Positions 19,893-28,301 of a stretch of 64,000 nt of DNA are shown one piece after another. The DNA comes from Bacteroidota bacterium (GTDB taxonomy: Bacteria > Bacteroidota > Bacteroidia > Cytophagales > Cyclobacteriaceae): the NCBI GenBank assembly GCA_018267285.1, contig JAFDYU010000008.1:248001-312000 (forward strand), given 5' to 3'. Position 1 is the first letter of the stretch. Every line of letters begins with the position of its first letter. The notes under the pieces are model-generated. The model saw only the letters and a program-made list of their open reading frames with translations. It was not told the origin of the DNA and searched no databases. The position numbers and the translations under genes were made by a program.

Positions 19893-20420
19893 ATGCAAGT
19901 GACATTCTACATAGCAGCAGGCGTAGCCATTTTATCAACGATCATGGTGATCACGCGGTTTAATATTATCCATGCCTTGTTGTACCTCGTGGTTTCATTC
20001 ATGGCATTGGCGGTTGTGTTTTATATAATGGGCGCACCGTTTGCTGCCGCGCTGGAAGTGATTGTCTATGCCGGAGCCATTGTGGTGCTCATCATATTTG
20101 TGATTATGATGCTCAATTTAAAAAGCGAAGCGGTGGCACAAGAAAAAAAATGGCTTACTCCGGAAGTCTATGTTGGGCCGGCCATTTTGTGCATTATCCT
20201 TTTGGCAGAATTGATTTATACAATTGGAGTAGGAAATACCGTTGGTATCACCGGGCAAATTGTAGATGTTAAAGAAGTAGGCCAGTCGTTGTATGGCGAA
20301 TATATTTTAGGCGTTGAACTGAGCGGAATGTTGTTGATGTCCGGAATTGTAGGGGCCTACCACTTGGGCAGGCAAAAGAAAAAAGTAGTTCATCGTTTTC
20401 TCGAAAAACCTGAAGAATGA
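19893..20420 (+). CDS. nuoJ: NADH-quinone oxidoreductase subunit J
   Basis: The 175-residue membrane subunit has five hydrophobic helices. The family motif [12 protein letters not shown] lies in helix 3 (about residues 55-66), the helix known to carry the pi-bulge. It overlaps nuoK by 4 bp (ATGA), a sign of translational coupling. It forms part of the E-channel side of the membrane arm with NuoA and NuoK. Confidence 0.94.
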   Translation: MQVTFYIAAGVAILSTIMVITRFNIIHALLYLVVSFMALAVVFYIMGAPFAAALEVIVYAGAIVVLIIFVIMMLNLKSEAVAQEKKWLTPEVYVGPAILCIILLAELIYTIGVGNTVGITGQIVDVKEVGQSLYGEYILGVELSGMLLMSGIVGAYHLGRQKKKVVHRFLEKPEE

Positions 20421-20725
20421 GCGAGTTACAAGCCACCAGCGGATTATTGCTTGCAGGCACATTGTTTATGCTTGGCCTTATTGGCGTGCTGATCAGGCGC
20501 AACATCATCTTTATGTTGGTGTCGGTAGAGATTATGTTGAATGCAGCAGGCCTCGCGTTTATTGTGGCCGGTTCGAAATGGGCACAACCCGATGGGCAAG
20601 TAATGTTTATTTTTATTTTGACCATGGCTGCCGCTGAAGTTTCCGTAGGGCTGGCGCTTATCCTCCAAATTCATCACCAACTCAAAACATTAGACAGCGA
20701 TGCAGCAAATACAATGAAAGGATGA
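20417..20725 (+). CDS. nuoK: NADH-quinone oxidoreductase subunit K
   Basis: The 102-residue antiporter-like small subunit has three transmembrane helices. The conserved glutamates are visible in V-S-V-E-I-M-L-N-A (helix 2) and A-A-A-E-V-S-V-G-L (helix 3). The length is normal. The start ATG overlaps the nuoJ stop. It is followed by a 35 bp AT-rich spacer and nuoL. Confidence 0.95.
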   Translation: MSELQATSGLLLAGTLFMLGLIGVLIRRNIIFMLVSVEIMLNAAGLAFIVAGSKWAQPDGQVMFIFILTMAAAEVSVGLALILQIHHQLKTLDSDAANTMKG

Positions 20726-20760
20726 AGGAAAAAACAAGACAACGAATAACGAACGATTAA

Positions 20761-22638
20761 ATGCAAATTTGGCTTATACCTGCGCTTCCACTTCTCGGGT
20801 CATTTATTTTGATCACGCTCGGTAGCCGCTTGCCAAAGAAATTGATACCTGCGGTTGGCGCTGGGAGCGTAGGGCTATCAGCATTAATCACTATAATAAC
20901 AGGCTATGGTTTTATTGGTGATTCAACCAAAGTAATCGATTGTCTGGTGTGGCAGTGGATCGATGTGGGAGGGCTATCACCCGCTATATCGTTTCACCTC
21001 GATGCCCTTTCCTTGGTTTTCATTTTTGTAATCACGTTTGTTGGATTTCTTATTCATGTTTACTCGGCCGAGTTTATGGCCGATGACGATGGCTACGCAA
21101 GATTTTTTGCGTACCTGAATTTATTTGTCTGCTCTATGCTTACGCTGGTGTTGGCCGACAACCTGGTGCTGATGTATTTTGGTTGGGAAGGCGTAGGCTT
21201 GTGCAGTTACCTGCTTATCGGATTTTGGTATGCCGAAGAAAAAAACGGTTATGCCGCACGCAAGGCATTTATTGTTACACGTGTGGGCGACACGGCCTTT
21301 GCCATTGGCTTGTTTATGCTTTTTCAGAATTTTCACACACTCAATATTCAAGACATAGCTCATCAAGCCGAACAACAATGGATGGTTGGTTCTCAAACTG
21401 CATTTATTATCTCGCTGTTATTGCTGGGGGGTGCAGTAGGCAAGTCGGCACAGTTGCCTTTGCAAACCTGGCTTCCCGATGCCATGGCAGGCCCATCACC
21501 GGTAAGCGCGCTGATTCATGCTGCCACCATGGTTACGGCAGGCGTTTATCTCATTGCACGCACGCATGTAATTTTCGAGTTTTCACCCGATGCACTATTG
21601 ATCGTTGGAATCATCGGTACGGCAACACTGGTGCTTGCGGGCTTTGCCGCACTTACACAGTTTGATTTGAAACGAGTGTTGGCTTATTCCACCATCAGCC
21701 AGATTGGCTATATGTTTTTGGCGCTTGGCATTGGGGCGTGGTCATCGGCAATTTTCCATTTCATGATTCACGCCTTTTTCAAAGCCTTGCTTTTCCTGGC
21801 TGCGGGTGCGGTGATCATGGCGCTTCATCACGAGCACGACATGTTCAAGATGGGCGGGCTCAGAAAAAAACTTCCGTTAATCTACTGGACCTTCTTGATA
21901 GGTGCGGCATCACTCGCAGCGTTGCCCTTGTTTACCGGTGGCTTTTACAGTAAAGATCAGATCTTGTGGCTTTCGCTCGCAGGCGAACACGGCAATCTTT
22001 GGTTTTTTCTTTTTGCATTGCTTGGGGCATTCGTCACTTCAATATATACGTTTCGAATGTTGTTCATAACTTTTTTTGGAAACGAGAAAACACATGTACA
22101 TCACGTTCCGGGAAGTGGAATGAATATTCCGTTATTGATCTTAGCCGGATTATCTACCGTGGGTGGGTTTATCGAACTTCCGCATTCATTCGGGCATTTT
22201 ACCGCCTTCTCCGATTTTCTTAAACCTGTGCTCCCCTCGGTTATGGTGCTTGAAGATTTTGAAGGCATCGAATGGATTGTGCAACTTATTGCTGCAGGTG
22301 TTGCTCTTTCAGGTGTTTACGTGGCGTACTTTTTTTACATTCTTAAACCCGAATTGGCTGACGAGCTGAAATCATCGGCTGCAGATCTTCACAGTTTCTG
22401 GTTTAGTGGCTGGGGTTTTGATTCGCTCTACGATAAATTGATCGTGAAGCCTTATGTATTACTTTCGAATATTAACAAGAAAGATGTTGTTGATAAGTTG
22501 TACGAAGCGATGGTGTGGTTGGCCGAGTTTTTCAATCGACTGCTTTCTTATACGCAAAGCGGAATTTTACGCTGGTACATTATGGGTATTGTTTTGGGTG
22601 GCATTTTATTATTAACAATCAGTTTGTTTAAAGGATAG
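20761..22638 (+). CDS. nuoL: NADH-quinone oxidoreductase subunit L
   Basis: The 625-residue antiporter-like proton-pumping subunit sits at the distal end of the membrane arm. Visible features are the conserved E in F-G-W-E-G-V-G-L-C-S-Y (about residue 143), the lysine-bearing segment G-K-S-A-Q-L-P-L-Q-T-W-L-P-D-A-M, and histidines in A-L-I-H-A-A-T-M-V. Two further segments mark the family: K-R-V-L-A-Y-S-T-I-S-Q-I-G-Y-M and F-H-L-like H-A-F-F-K-A-L-L-F-L. The C-terminal lateral helix region is present but the protein is at the short end for NuoL. Stop is 4 bp before nuoM. Confidence 0.95.
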   Translation: MQIWLIPALPLLGSFILITLGSRLPKKLIPAVGAGSVGLSALITIITGYGFIGDSTKVIDCLVWQWIDVGGLSPAISFHLDALSLVFIFVITFVGFLIHVYSAEFMADDDGYARFFAYLNLFVCSMLTLVLADNLVLMYFGWEGVGLCSYLLIGFWYAEEKNGYAARKAFIVTRVGDTAFAIGLFMLFQNFHTLNIQDIAHQAEQQWMVGSQTAFIISLLLLGGAVGKSAQLPLQTWLPDAMAGPSPVSALIHAATMVTAGVYLIARTHVIFEFSPDALLIVGIIGTATLVLAGFAALTQFDLKRVLAYSTISQIGYMFLALGIGAWSSAIFHFMIHAFFKALLFLAAGAVIMALHHEHDMFKMGGLRKKLPLIYWTFLIGAASLAALPLFTGGFYSKDQILWLSLAGEHGNLWFFLFALLGAFVTSIYTFRMLFITFFGNEKTHVHHVPGSGMNIPLLILAGLSTVGGFIELPHSFGHFTAFSDFLKPVLPSVMVLEDFEGIEWIVQLIAAGVALSGVYVAYFFYILKPELADELKSSAADLHSFWFSGWGFDSLYDKLIVKPYVLLSNINKKDVVDKLYEAMVWLAEFFNRLLSYTQSGILRWYIMGIVLGGILLLTISLFKG

Positions 22639-22642
22639 ACAC

Positions 22643-24142
22643 ATGATCTTGATTTTATTCATCGTAATTCTCATGGTTGCCGGCATTCTTGCATGGATGG
22701 TAGCCCGAACCAGCGAAACCTTGGCACGATGGATTTCTTTAAGCGCCTTGTTGGTTACGTTTGGATTGTCGGTCTATGTTTGGAAGTATCAATCTTCGTT
22801 AGAAGGCCAGTGGATTGCCCAATTTATACTTCCGTGGATCCCTTCGTTCGGCATAAGTTTTTCATTGGCACTGGACGGCTTGAGCTTGCTTATGCTTATG
22901 CTCACGTTCTTTCTCGGCATTTTTTCAGTTCTTATTTCCTGGAACGAAATTAAAGAACGTGTTGGCTTCTTCCATTTCAATTTACTTTGGGTGTTGGCGG
23001 GCATCACAGGCGTGTTCTTAACGATGGATTTATTCTTGTTTTATTTCTTCTGGGAAGTGATGCTCATACCCATGTATTTTTTAATCGGAATATGGGGGCA
23101 CGAGAACCGGAGATATGCAGCTTTCAAGTTTTTCATTTTCACACAGGCAAGCGGTTTGCTTATGCTGCTCGCCATTCTTGGCTTGTATTTTATACACGGA
23201 GGCCAAACCGGAATTTTTACCTTCGATTATTTTCAATTATTGGATACGGATTTGTCTCTGGATGTTGCCCGTTGGCTGATGCTCGGCTTTCTGGCTGCAT
23301 TTATTGTGAAATTGCCGGTTGTTCCGTTTCATACGTGGTTGCCCGATGCACACTCTCAGGCTCCCACTGCCGGAAGTTTGATTCTTGCGGGGTTGTTGTT
23401 AAAAACAGGAGCTTATGGTTTGATCCGCTTTGTTGTTCCTTTGTTTCCCGAAGCTTCGGCAGAAATTGCACCCTGGGCCATGCTGCTGGGAGTAGTTGGT
23501 ATTTTATACGGGGCCTCGTTGGCGTATGCCCAAACCGACTTGAAACGATTGGTGGCCTACACGAGTGTAAGTCACATGGGGTTTGTGATTCTCGGTGTGT
23601 TTGCCTTCAATGAAATTGCCATGCAAGGTGTGGTGATGCAGATCATCACACACGGCATCAGTACCGGGGCACTTTTTGTTATTGCCGGAACGATTTACGA
23701 ACGAATCCATATGCGCGATATTTCTGCCATGAGTGGCTTGTGGAAAAAAGCCCCGTTTATGGGCACAGTCGGTCTTGTGTTTGTACTCGCTTCGCTTGGA
23801 TTGCCCGGGCTTGGAAATTTTGTAGCCGAATTTTTAACACTCATCGGCACATGGCCGGCAAGTCATGTACTTACTATTCTCGCCACCATTGGAATTGTGT
23901 TGGCAACTGCCTACTCGCTACGGTTAATGCAAAAAGTATTTCTCGAAAAAACAGAAGAAAGCAGATCTTTTACAGATTTCTCTCTTCGGGAGAAAATAAT
24001 AGTAATACCGATGGTCGTTCTCATCATTTGGCTTGGATTGTTCCCTCAGCCTGTGATGAACACGGTGAAAAAATTAATTGCCAATCAATTTAATACGGAA
24101 GAAACTATTATTATCGAATCGGATGACGATGGAGTTCAGTAA
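22643..24142 (+). CDS. nuoM: NADH-quinone oxidoreductase subunit M
   Basis: The 499-residue antiporter-like proton-pumping subunit has about 14 helices. The key residues are in F-F-W-E-V-M-L-I-P-M-Y (glutamate, about residue 136) and V-K-L-P-V-V-P-F-H-T-W-L-P-D-A-H (lysine, about residue 225). The segment L-K-R-L-V-A-Y-T-S-V-S-H-M-G-F carries the third conserved site. It is homologous to NuoL and NuoN on either side. Its 3' end overlaps the start of nuoN. Confidence 0.95.
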   Translation: MILILFIVILMVAGILAWMVARTSETLARWISLSALLVTFGLSVYVWKYQSSLEGQWIAQFILPWIPSFGISFSLALDGLSLLMLMLTFFLGIFSVLISWNEIKERVGFFHFNLLWVLAGITGVFLTMDLFLFYFFWEVMLIPMYFLIGIWGHENRRYAAFKFFIFTQASGLLMLLAILGLYFIHGGQTGIFTFDYFQLLDTDLSLDVARWLMLGFLAAFIVKLPVVPFHTWLPDAHSQAPTAGSLILAGLLLKTGAYGLIRFVVPLFPEASAEIAPWAMLLGVVGILYGASLAYAQTDLKRLVAYTSVSHMGFVILGVFAFNEIAMQGVVMQIITHGISTGALFVIAGTIYERIHMRDISAMSGLWKKAPFMGTVGLVFVLASLGLPGLGNFVAEFLTLIGTWPASHVLTILATIGIVLATAYSLRLMQKVFLEKTEESRSFTDFSLREKIIVIPMVVLIIWLGLFPQPVMNTVKKLIANQFNTEETIIIESDDDGVQ

Positions 24143-25565
24143 CATAAATATTATCGATGTACTGCCCGGGATGTTTTTAGTGACAGCCTCTTTGTTGGCC
24201 GTACTATCCATTGCCATAAAGCGAAATCACAAATTGATTTTTGGATTGACCAGCGGAAGCTTGCTTGCCGTTTTTGTGTATCTGCTGGTGTATGCGTCCG
24301 ACCATCAATTCACGGTTGAGCCTTTGTTTGTAATCGATGGGTTTGGAACATTTGTTACGGGGCTAATTGTGATGAGCTCGCTGGCGGTTTCACTGCTGTC
24401 GTACGCCTACTTTGAACAACGGGAAGAACGCAAAGAAGAATATTATATCCTTCTTTTGTTAGCAACCCTCGGATCCGACATGCTGGTTATCAGCAAACAT
24501 TTTGTTTCGTTGTTTTTGGGTTTGGAAATTTTGAGCATCTCGCTGTATGCCATGGTGGCTTATTTACGCAAACGCCCGCGTTCCGATGAAGCCGGTATAA
24601 AATATTTAATCCTTGCTGCGTTGTCGTCTGCATTTCTTTTGTTTGGAATGGCATTGATTTATGCCACCGTGGGTTCTATGGAGTTTAAAGACATCGGCAA
24701 TTATTTAGGATCCGTAAGTAACCTACCCATTACCATGTTTGCCGGTTTTGGTTTGATGACTGTAGGCATAGGCTTTAAACTGGGCTTGGTGCCTTTTCAC
24801 ATGTGGACGCCCGATGTTTACGAAGGAGCACCCGCACCCGTAACCGCATTTATTGCTTCGGTATCAAAAGGAGGGATGGTGGTTTTGTTGGTTCGGTTTT
24901 TCGGTGAAATAAACGGACAAAATTATCCCGTCATCGTGTTGTCATTTTCAATCATAGCCATTGCCTCTATGTTTACCGGAAATTTTCTGGCGCTTCGGCA
25001 AAGCAATGTAAAACGAATTTTGGCTTATTCTTCTATAGCACACCTTGGTTATCTGATGGTTGCATTTTTGGCCGGTGGAAGTTTGGGCACTGAAGCTGTT
25101 TGTTTTTACCTGGTCATCTATTTTTTAACAAACATTGGTGCGTTCGGTGTGATTGCCATTTTATCCGATCATGAACGAGATGCCGAAAATTTAGACGACT
25201 ACCGAGGTTTGTTTTGGCGACATCCAAAAATTGCAACTGTGTTTACGGCTATGTTACTTTCTTTGGCGGGTATTCCGCTCACAGGCGGATTTATCGGAAA
25301 ATATTATTTGATAACCTCCGGCATTGGCGCTGATCTTTTGTTGCTGATTGGTACGTTAGTGGTAAACAGTGTGATTGGCCTTTATTACTATATCAAAATT
25401 ATTGCCGTGATGTTTGATAAAGCAGAAGGCTCCGAAACCATTGCATTGAGGCCGCGTTTGTACATCATAAACTTGGTAACACTTTTTGTTCTTACGGCTT
25501 TAATGATTTGGTATGGAATTTATCCGCAAGGGCTTATAGACCGCATTCGCGATTTTTTGCAGTAA
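24123..25565 (+). CDS. nuoN: NADH-quinone oxidoreductase subunit N
   Basis: The third antiporter-like pumping subunit, 480 residues from ATG 24123 (ATG 24129 is equally possible). A longer frame opens at TTG 24078 but would overlap nuoM by 65 bp and add a basic, non-family leader, so I reject it. Signature segments are L-F-L-G-L-E-I-L-S-I-S-L-Y-A, K-L-G-L-V-P-F-H-M-W-T-P-D-V-Y-E-G-A and K-R-I-L-A-Y-S-S-I-A-H-L-G-Y. It is the last gene of the complex I operon and faces the AraC-type regulator tail to tail with a 16 bp gap. Confidence 0.94.
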   Translation: MTMEFSNINIIDVLPGMFLVTASLLAVLSIAIKRNHKLIFGLTSGSLLAVFVYLLVYASDHQFTVEPLFVIDGFGTFVTGLIVMSSLAVSLLSYAYFEQREERKEEYYILLLLATLGSDMLVISKHFVSLFLGLEILSISLYAMVAYLRKRPRSDEAGIKYLILAALSSAFLLFGMALIYATVGSMEFKDIGNYLGSVSNLPITMFAGFGLMTVGIGFKLGLVPFHMWTPDVYEGAPAPVTAFIASVSKGGMVVLLVRFFGEINGQNYPVIVLSFSIIAIASMFTGNFLALRQSNVKRILAYSSIAHLGYLMVAFLAGGSLGTEAVCFYLVIYFLTNIGAFGVIAILSDHERDAENLDDYRGLFWRHPKIATVFTAMLLSLAGIPLTGGFIGKYYLITSGIGADLLLLIGTLVVNSVIGLYYYIKIIAVMFDKAEGSETIALRPRLYIINLVTLFVLTALMIWYGIYPQGLIDRIRDFLQ

Positions 25566-25581
25566 TGTTAGATTAAAGGAT

Positions 25582-26433
25582 TTATTCTAACCTTCTGAAT
25601 TCTTTTGGAGTAATTCTTTTCTTTTTTAGAAACACACGGTTAAAATAGGTGAGCGAGGTAAACCCCGACTCGTATGCCACTTGCGAAACGGCACGGTCTG
25701 ATTCAATCAATAACTGACAAGCGTGGGCAACTCGAATTTCATTAACATAATCTGAAAATGTTTTTCCGCTCACCCGTTTAAAATATTTGCAGAAAGAACT
25801 TTCGGACAAGTGGATTAACGATGCAGCCTTAGTTAACGAAACGGTTTGCTTGTATCCATTTTGAACATATTGAAAGACCCGGTTAATACGTTGCTGGTCT
25901 GCGTTTTTTTTAATTGGCATAAAAGCCACGGGAGTCAACTGTCGGGTTTTAATCTCCGTGAGCCGTTGCAATACGTGCATCAATCGGATCAGTTTATCCG
26001 GCTTTGGTAAACTAATGATTTCGCAGATCAACCGTTCAACTTCTTTTTGGTTTCCGGTAAATCGTATCCCCTTTGCGGCATCGGTTAAAAGCTTTTGCAG
26101 GCTATTCAATTCCGGGTATTGCAAAAACGGCTCGATAAATTTTTTAGAAAACTGAATGACCACAGCCCTGCAATTTTGTTTTGCCTTTTTTTCACTTACC
26201 CACGCATGGGGCAGTTCGGGGCCTAACAACACCAGATCGCCCGATGAAAAAGCTTCGCAACTGCTGCCTACCAATCTCTTCCCTTTTCCCGAAAGGATGT
26301 ACGTAAGTTCATACTCCGGGTGATAATGCCAAAATAAATCAAACGAAGGAAGATCAAGTTCATAACACAGAAAAGATTGGCCATCGATCCTGTCGGACAA
26401 GCGTTCAAGTTTTGCTTTAGAAAAAGTTTGCAA
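25582..26433 (-). CDS. AraC-family transcriptional regulator with N-terminal cupin domain
   Basis: The 283-residue protein has an N-terminal cupin-like sensor domain (residues ~15-110; F-W-H-Y-H-P-E-Y-E-L-T-Y-I is the usual metal/ligand strand). The C-terminal ~100 residues are a double helix-turn-helix with A-A-S-L-I-H-L-S-E-S-S-F-C-K-Y-F-K-R in HTH1 and V-A-Y-E-S-G-F-T-S-L-T-Y-F-N-R-V-F in HTH2, ending in the T-P-K-E-F-R-R segment. It is divergent from the PhyH/isomerase/GH13 gene set. The shared 5' gap holds a 12 bp inverted repeat that may be its operator. The cupin subtype often senses sugars, but the inducer cannot be read from sequence. Confidence 0.9.
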   Translation of the reverse strand: MQTFSKAKLERLSDRIDGQSFLCYELDLPSFDLFWHYHPEYELTYILSGKGKRLVGSSCEAFSSGDLVLLGPELPHAWVSEKKAKQNCRAVVIQFSKKFIEPFLQYPELNSLQKLLTDAAKGIRFTGNQKEVERLICEIISLPKPDKLIRLMHVLQRLTEIKTRQLTPVAFMPIKKNADQQRINRVFQYVQNGYKQTVSLTKAASLIHLSESSFCKYFKRVSGKTFSDYVNEIRVAHACQLLIESDRAVSQVAYESGFTSLTYFNRVFLKKKRITPKEFRRLE

Positions 26434-26444
26434 GCGAATACGTT

Positions 26445-26511
26445 ATTATAGCACTAAATTATTAATAAAACTGTACCTGTTTTTAGAATTAGGACAATAT
26501 AGTGCTATAAT
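26445..26511. promoter_or_regulatory. Paired palindromic sites between the AraC regulator and the dioxygenase gene
   Basis: A 12 bp inverted repeat has its arms at 26445-26456 and 26500-26511. Each arm contains a quasi-palindrome of the form TATAGnnCTAnA (26447-26458 and 26498-26509). The two copies start 51 bp apart, close to five helical turns. The position, between divergent start codons, suits binding by the adjacent AraC-type regulator. No protein-binding evidence is available from sequence alone. Confidence 0.5.
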
Positions 26512-26580
26512 TTGACAAGTATGTGCCAAAATTAGGTGCAAGCCAACCTTTACTTTGTACCGTTACAAAATTTGCACACC

Positions 26581-27429
26581 ATGACAATGATTCCGGATTC
26601 TGTAAAATCGTTTTTAGATAAACCGTACTCACTTGTACCTGAGCTCATATCCTTTTACCAGACAAATCGGTACATCAAATTAAAAAATGTTTTGAATGGA
26701 GAAACGCTTTCTTTTTTTAACAAGGTCATCACCGATCAGGTGAATAAAATGAATCAGGTGCACAGCAAACTCGAAGAAAGAAGCACGTACGGTAAAGCGT
26801 TTTTGCAGCTGTTTAATTTATGGCGAGAAAATGAAATTATTAAAGAGTTGGTATTCAGTAAACGGATAGCAAAAATTGCTTCGGATTTAATGCAAACCAG
26901 AGGAGTTCGGTTGTACCACGATCAGGCATTGTTTAAAGAAGGCGGTGGCGGCATCACACCTTGGCATGCCGATCAATATTATTGGCCGTTGGAAACCGAC
27001 AAAACAGTAACCGCATGGATACCCTTGCAAGCTACTCCTTTGGAATTAGGACCGTTGGAGTTTAGCTCAGGCAGTCATCAGATTGTGGAGGGGAGGGAAC
27101 TCGAAATCAGTGACGAAAGCGAGAACGCCATTCAGCAACGATTAAGAGTTACGGATTTCACACATGTAGCCGAACCGTTTGATGCCGGAGAAATAAGTTT
27201 CCATTCGGGTTGGGTATTTCACCGCGCCAGTGCCAACACTACTGGTTCAATACGGAAGGTGATGACCATAATATACATGGATGAAAACATGAAGCTCAAG
27301 AAACCTGAAAACGAAAACCAGGTGAACGACTGGAAAACATGGTGCCCCGGAACTACAGTTGGCGAAATCATTAATTCACCGATCAACCCCGTGCTATACT
27401 CTGAAAAGAAGGATGTATCGTTGCTTTAA
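26581..27429 (+). CDS. Phytanoyl-CoA dioxygenase (PhyH) family Fe(II)/2-oxoglutarate oxygenase
   Basis: I start at ATG 26581 (282 residues); the frame extends upstream to a GTG at 26536 but that part runs into the regulatory gap and lacks family similarity. The metal-binding H-x-D is in T-P-W-H-A-D-Q-Y-Y-W-P-L. The distal histidine lies in S-G-W-V-F-H-R-A, followed by the 2-oxoglutarate arginine in S-I-R-K-V. These are the core residues of PhyH-type non-heme iron oxygenases, which hydroxylate small molecules or lipids. The substrate is not evident. The stop lies 17 bp before the isomerase-like gene, so the two are probably co-transcribed. Confidence 0.85.
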   Translation: MTMIPDSVKSFLDKPYSLVPELISFYQTNRYIKLKNVLNGETLSFFNKVITDQVNKMNQVHSKLEERSTYGKAFLQLFNLWRENEIIKELVFSKRIAKIASDLMQTRGVRLYHDQALFKEGGGGITPWHADQYYWPLETDKTVTAWIPLQATPLELGPLEFSSGSHQIVEGRELEISDESENAIQQRLRVTDFTHVAEPFDAGEISFHSGWVFHRASANTTGSIRKVMTIIYMDENMKLKKPENENQVNDWKTWCPGTTVGEIINSPINPVLYSEKKDVSLL

Positions 27430-27446
27430 GTTTTATCAATACATCA

Positions 27447-28271
27447 ATGCCGTTTGCTATAAAATATATCTGCACGCACTGGGGACAAGAACAGTTGAGC
27501 GCGGAAAAGTTTATCGGAAAAATTGTTGAAAACGGTTATCAGGGAATTGAAATCAATTTGCCCAAAGACGAGAATTTTATCCGGCCTTTTATTGAGGGTG
27601 TTCAACTTAAGATGCAACAAAGTGCTTCGTTTGTTTTTGTGGCGCAGCAATTGATACCTGCACAGGAAGATGTGGAAGTGTATATTAAAGCGTTGAAAAA
27701 TCGGTTGAATGAATTAATTTCTTATCAGCCAACCTTGATCAATTCGCACACCGGGGTCGACTATTATTCATTCGATGATAACTGCAGAGCTATTGAAGCT
27801 TGTTTGAATATCAGTGAAAAGAAAAACATAAAAATTTTGCACGAAACACACCGGGGGCGTTTTTCCTTTCACGCAGCTTCCCTGATTCCCTATCTGGAAA
27901 AATTTCCTGAACTTAATCTCACAGGCGACCTCTCTCATTTTTGCGTAGTATCCGAAAGCTTGTTGCACGATCAGTCCGCTATACTACAAAGAATTATACC
28001 TCACGTAGCCTACATCCACGCAAGAGTTGGCTACGAGCAAGGGCCACAAGTTAACGACCCCTTTGCACCCGAATGGGGAGCTCACCTGAAACAATTTGAA
28101 TTTTGGTGGAACGAAATTCTAAACTATCGTGTGAAAAAAGAGACAATGATCTGCCCCGAGTTTGGACCATTCCCTTATATGCAACGGTTGCCTTACACCA
28201 CTCAGCCCGTGGCCGACCAGTGGTCATTAAATCTGAAAATGAAATCCTATTTGAAAAATGTTTTTGAATAA
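27447..28271 (+). CDS. Sugar phosphate isomerase/epimerase-like TIM-barrel protein
   Basis: The 274-residue protein resembles the xylose-isomerase-like TIM-barrel superfamily. Metal-ligand type segments are visible: I-L-H-E-T-H-R-G-R (glutamate and histidine), L-T-G-D-L-S-H-F (aspartate and histidine), Y-I-H-A-R-V-G (histidine) and I-C-P-E-F-G-P (glutamate). These are typical ends of barrel strands. It has no signal peptide and acts in the cytoplasm. It sits between a PhyH-type oxygenase and a GH13 enzyme and may process a sugar-derived compound together with them. Exact substrate unknown. Confidence 0.75.
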   Translation: MPFAIKYICTHWGQEQLSAEKFIGKIVENGYQGIEINLPKDENFIRPFIEGVQLKMQQSASFVFVAQQLIPAQEDVEVYIKALKNRLNELISYQPTLINSHTGVDYYSFDDNCRAIEACLNISEKKNIKILHETHRGRFSFHAASLIPYLEKFPELNLTGDLSHFCVVSESLLHDQSAILQRIIPHVAYIHARVGYEQGPQVNDPFAPEWGAHLKQFEFWWNEILNYRVKKETMICPEFGPFPYMQRLPYTTQPVADQWSLNLKMKSYLKNVFE

Positions 28272-28301
28272 GCCAAAAAGATTTACACTAAAATACACAG
28301 C

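Noticed and set aside
14244-20760. Similar AT-rich spacers (AATAACGAATAACGA type) before nuoF and nuoL
   Set aside because: Similarity is short and low-complexity; not enough to claim a regulatory repeat.
24078-24122. Upstream extension of nuoN to a TTG codon
   Set aside because: It would overlap nuoM by 65 bp and add a basic leader before the first helix; ATG 24123 or 24129 fits the family.
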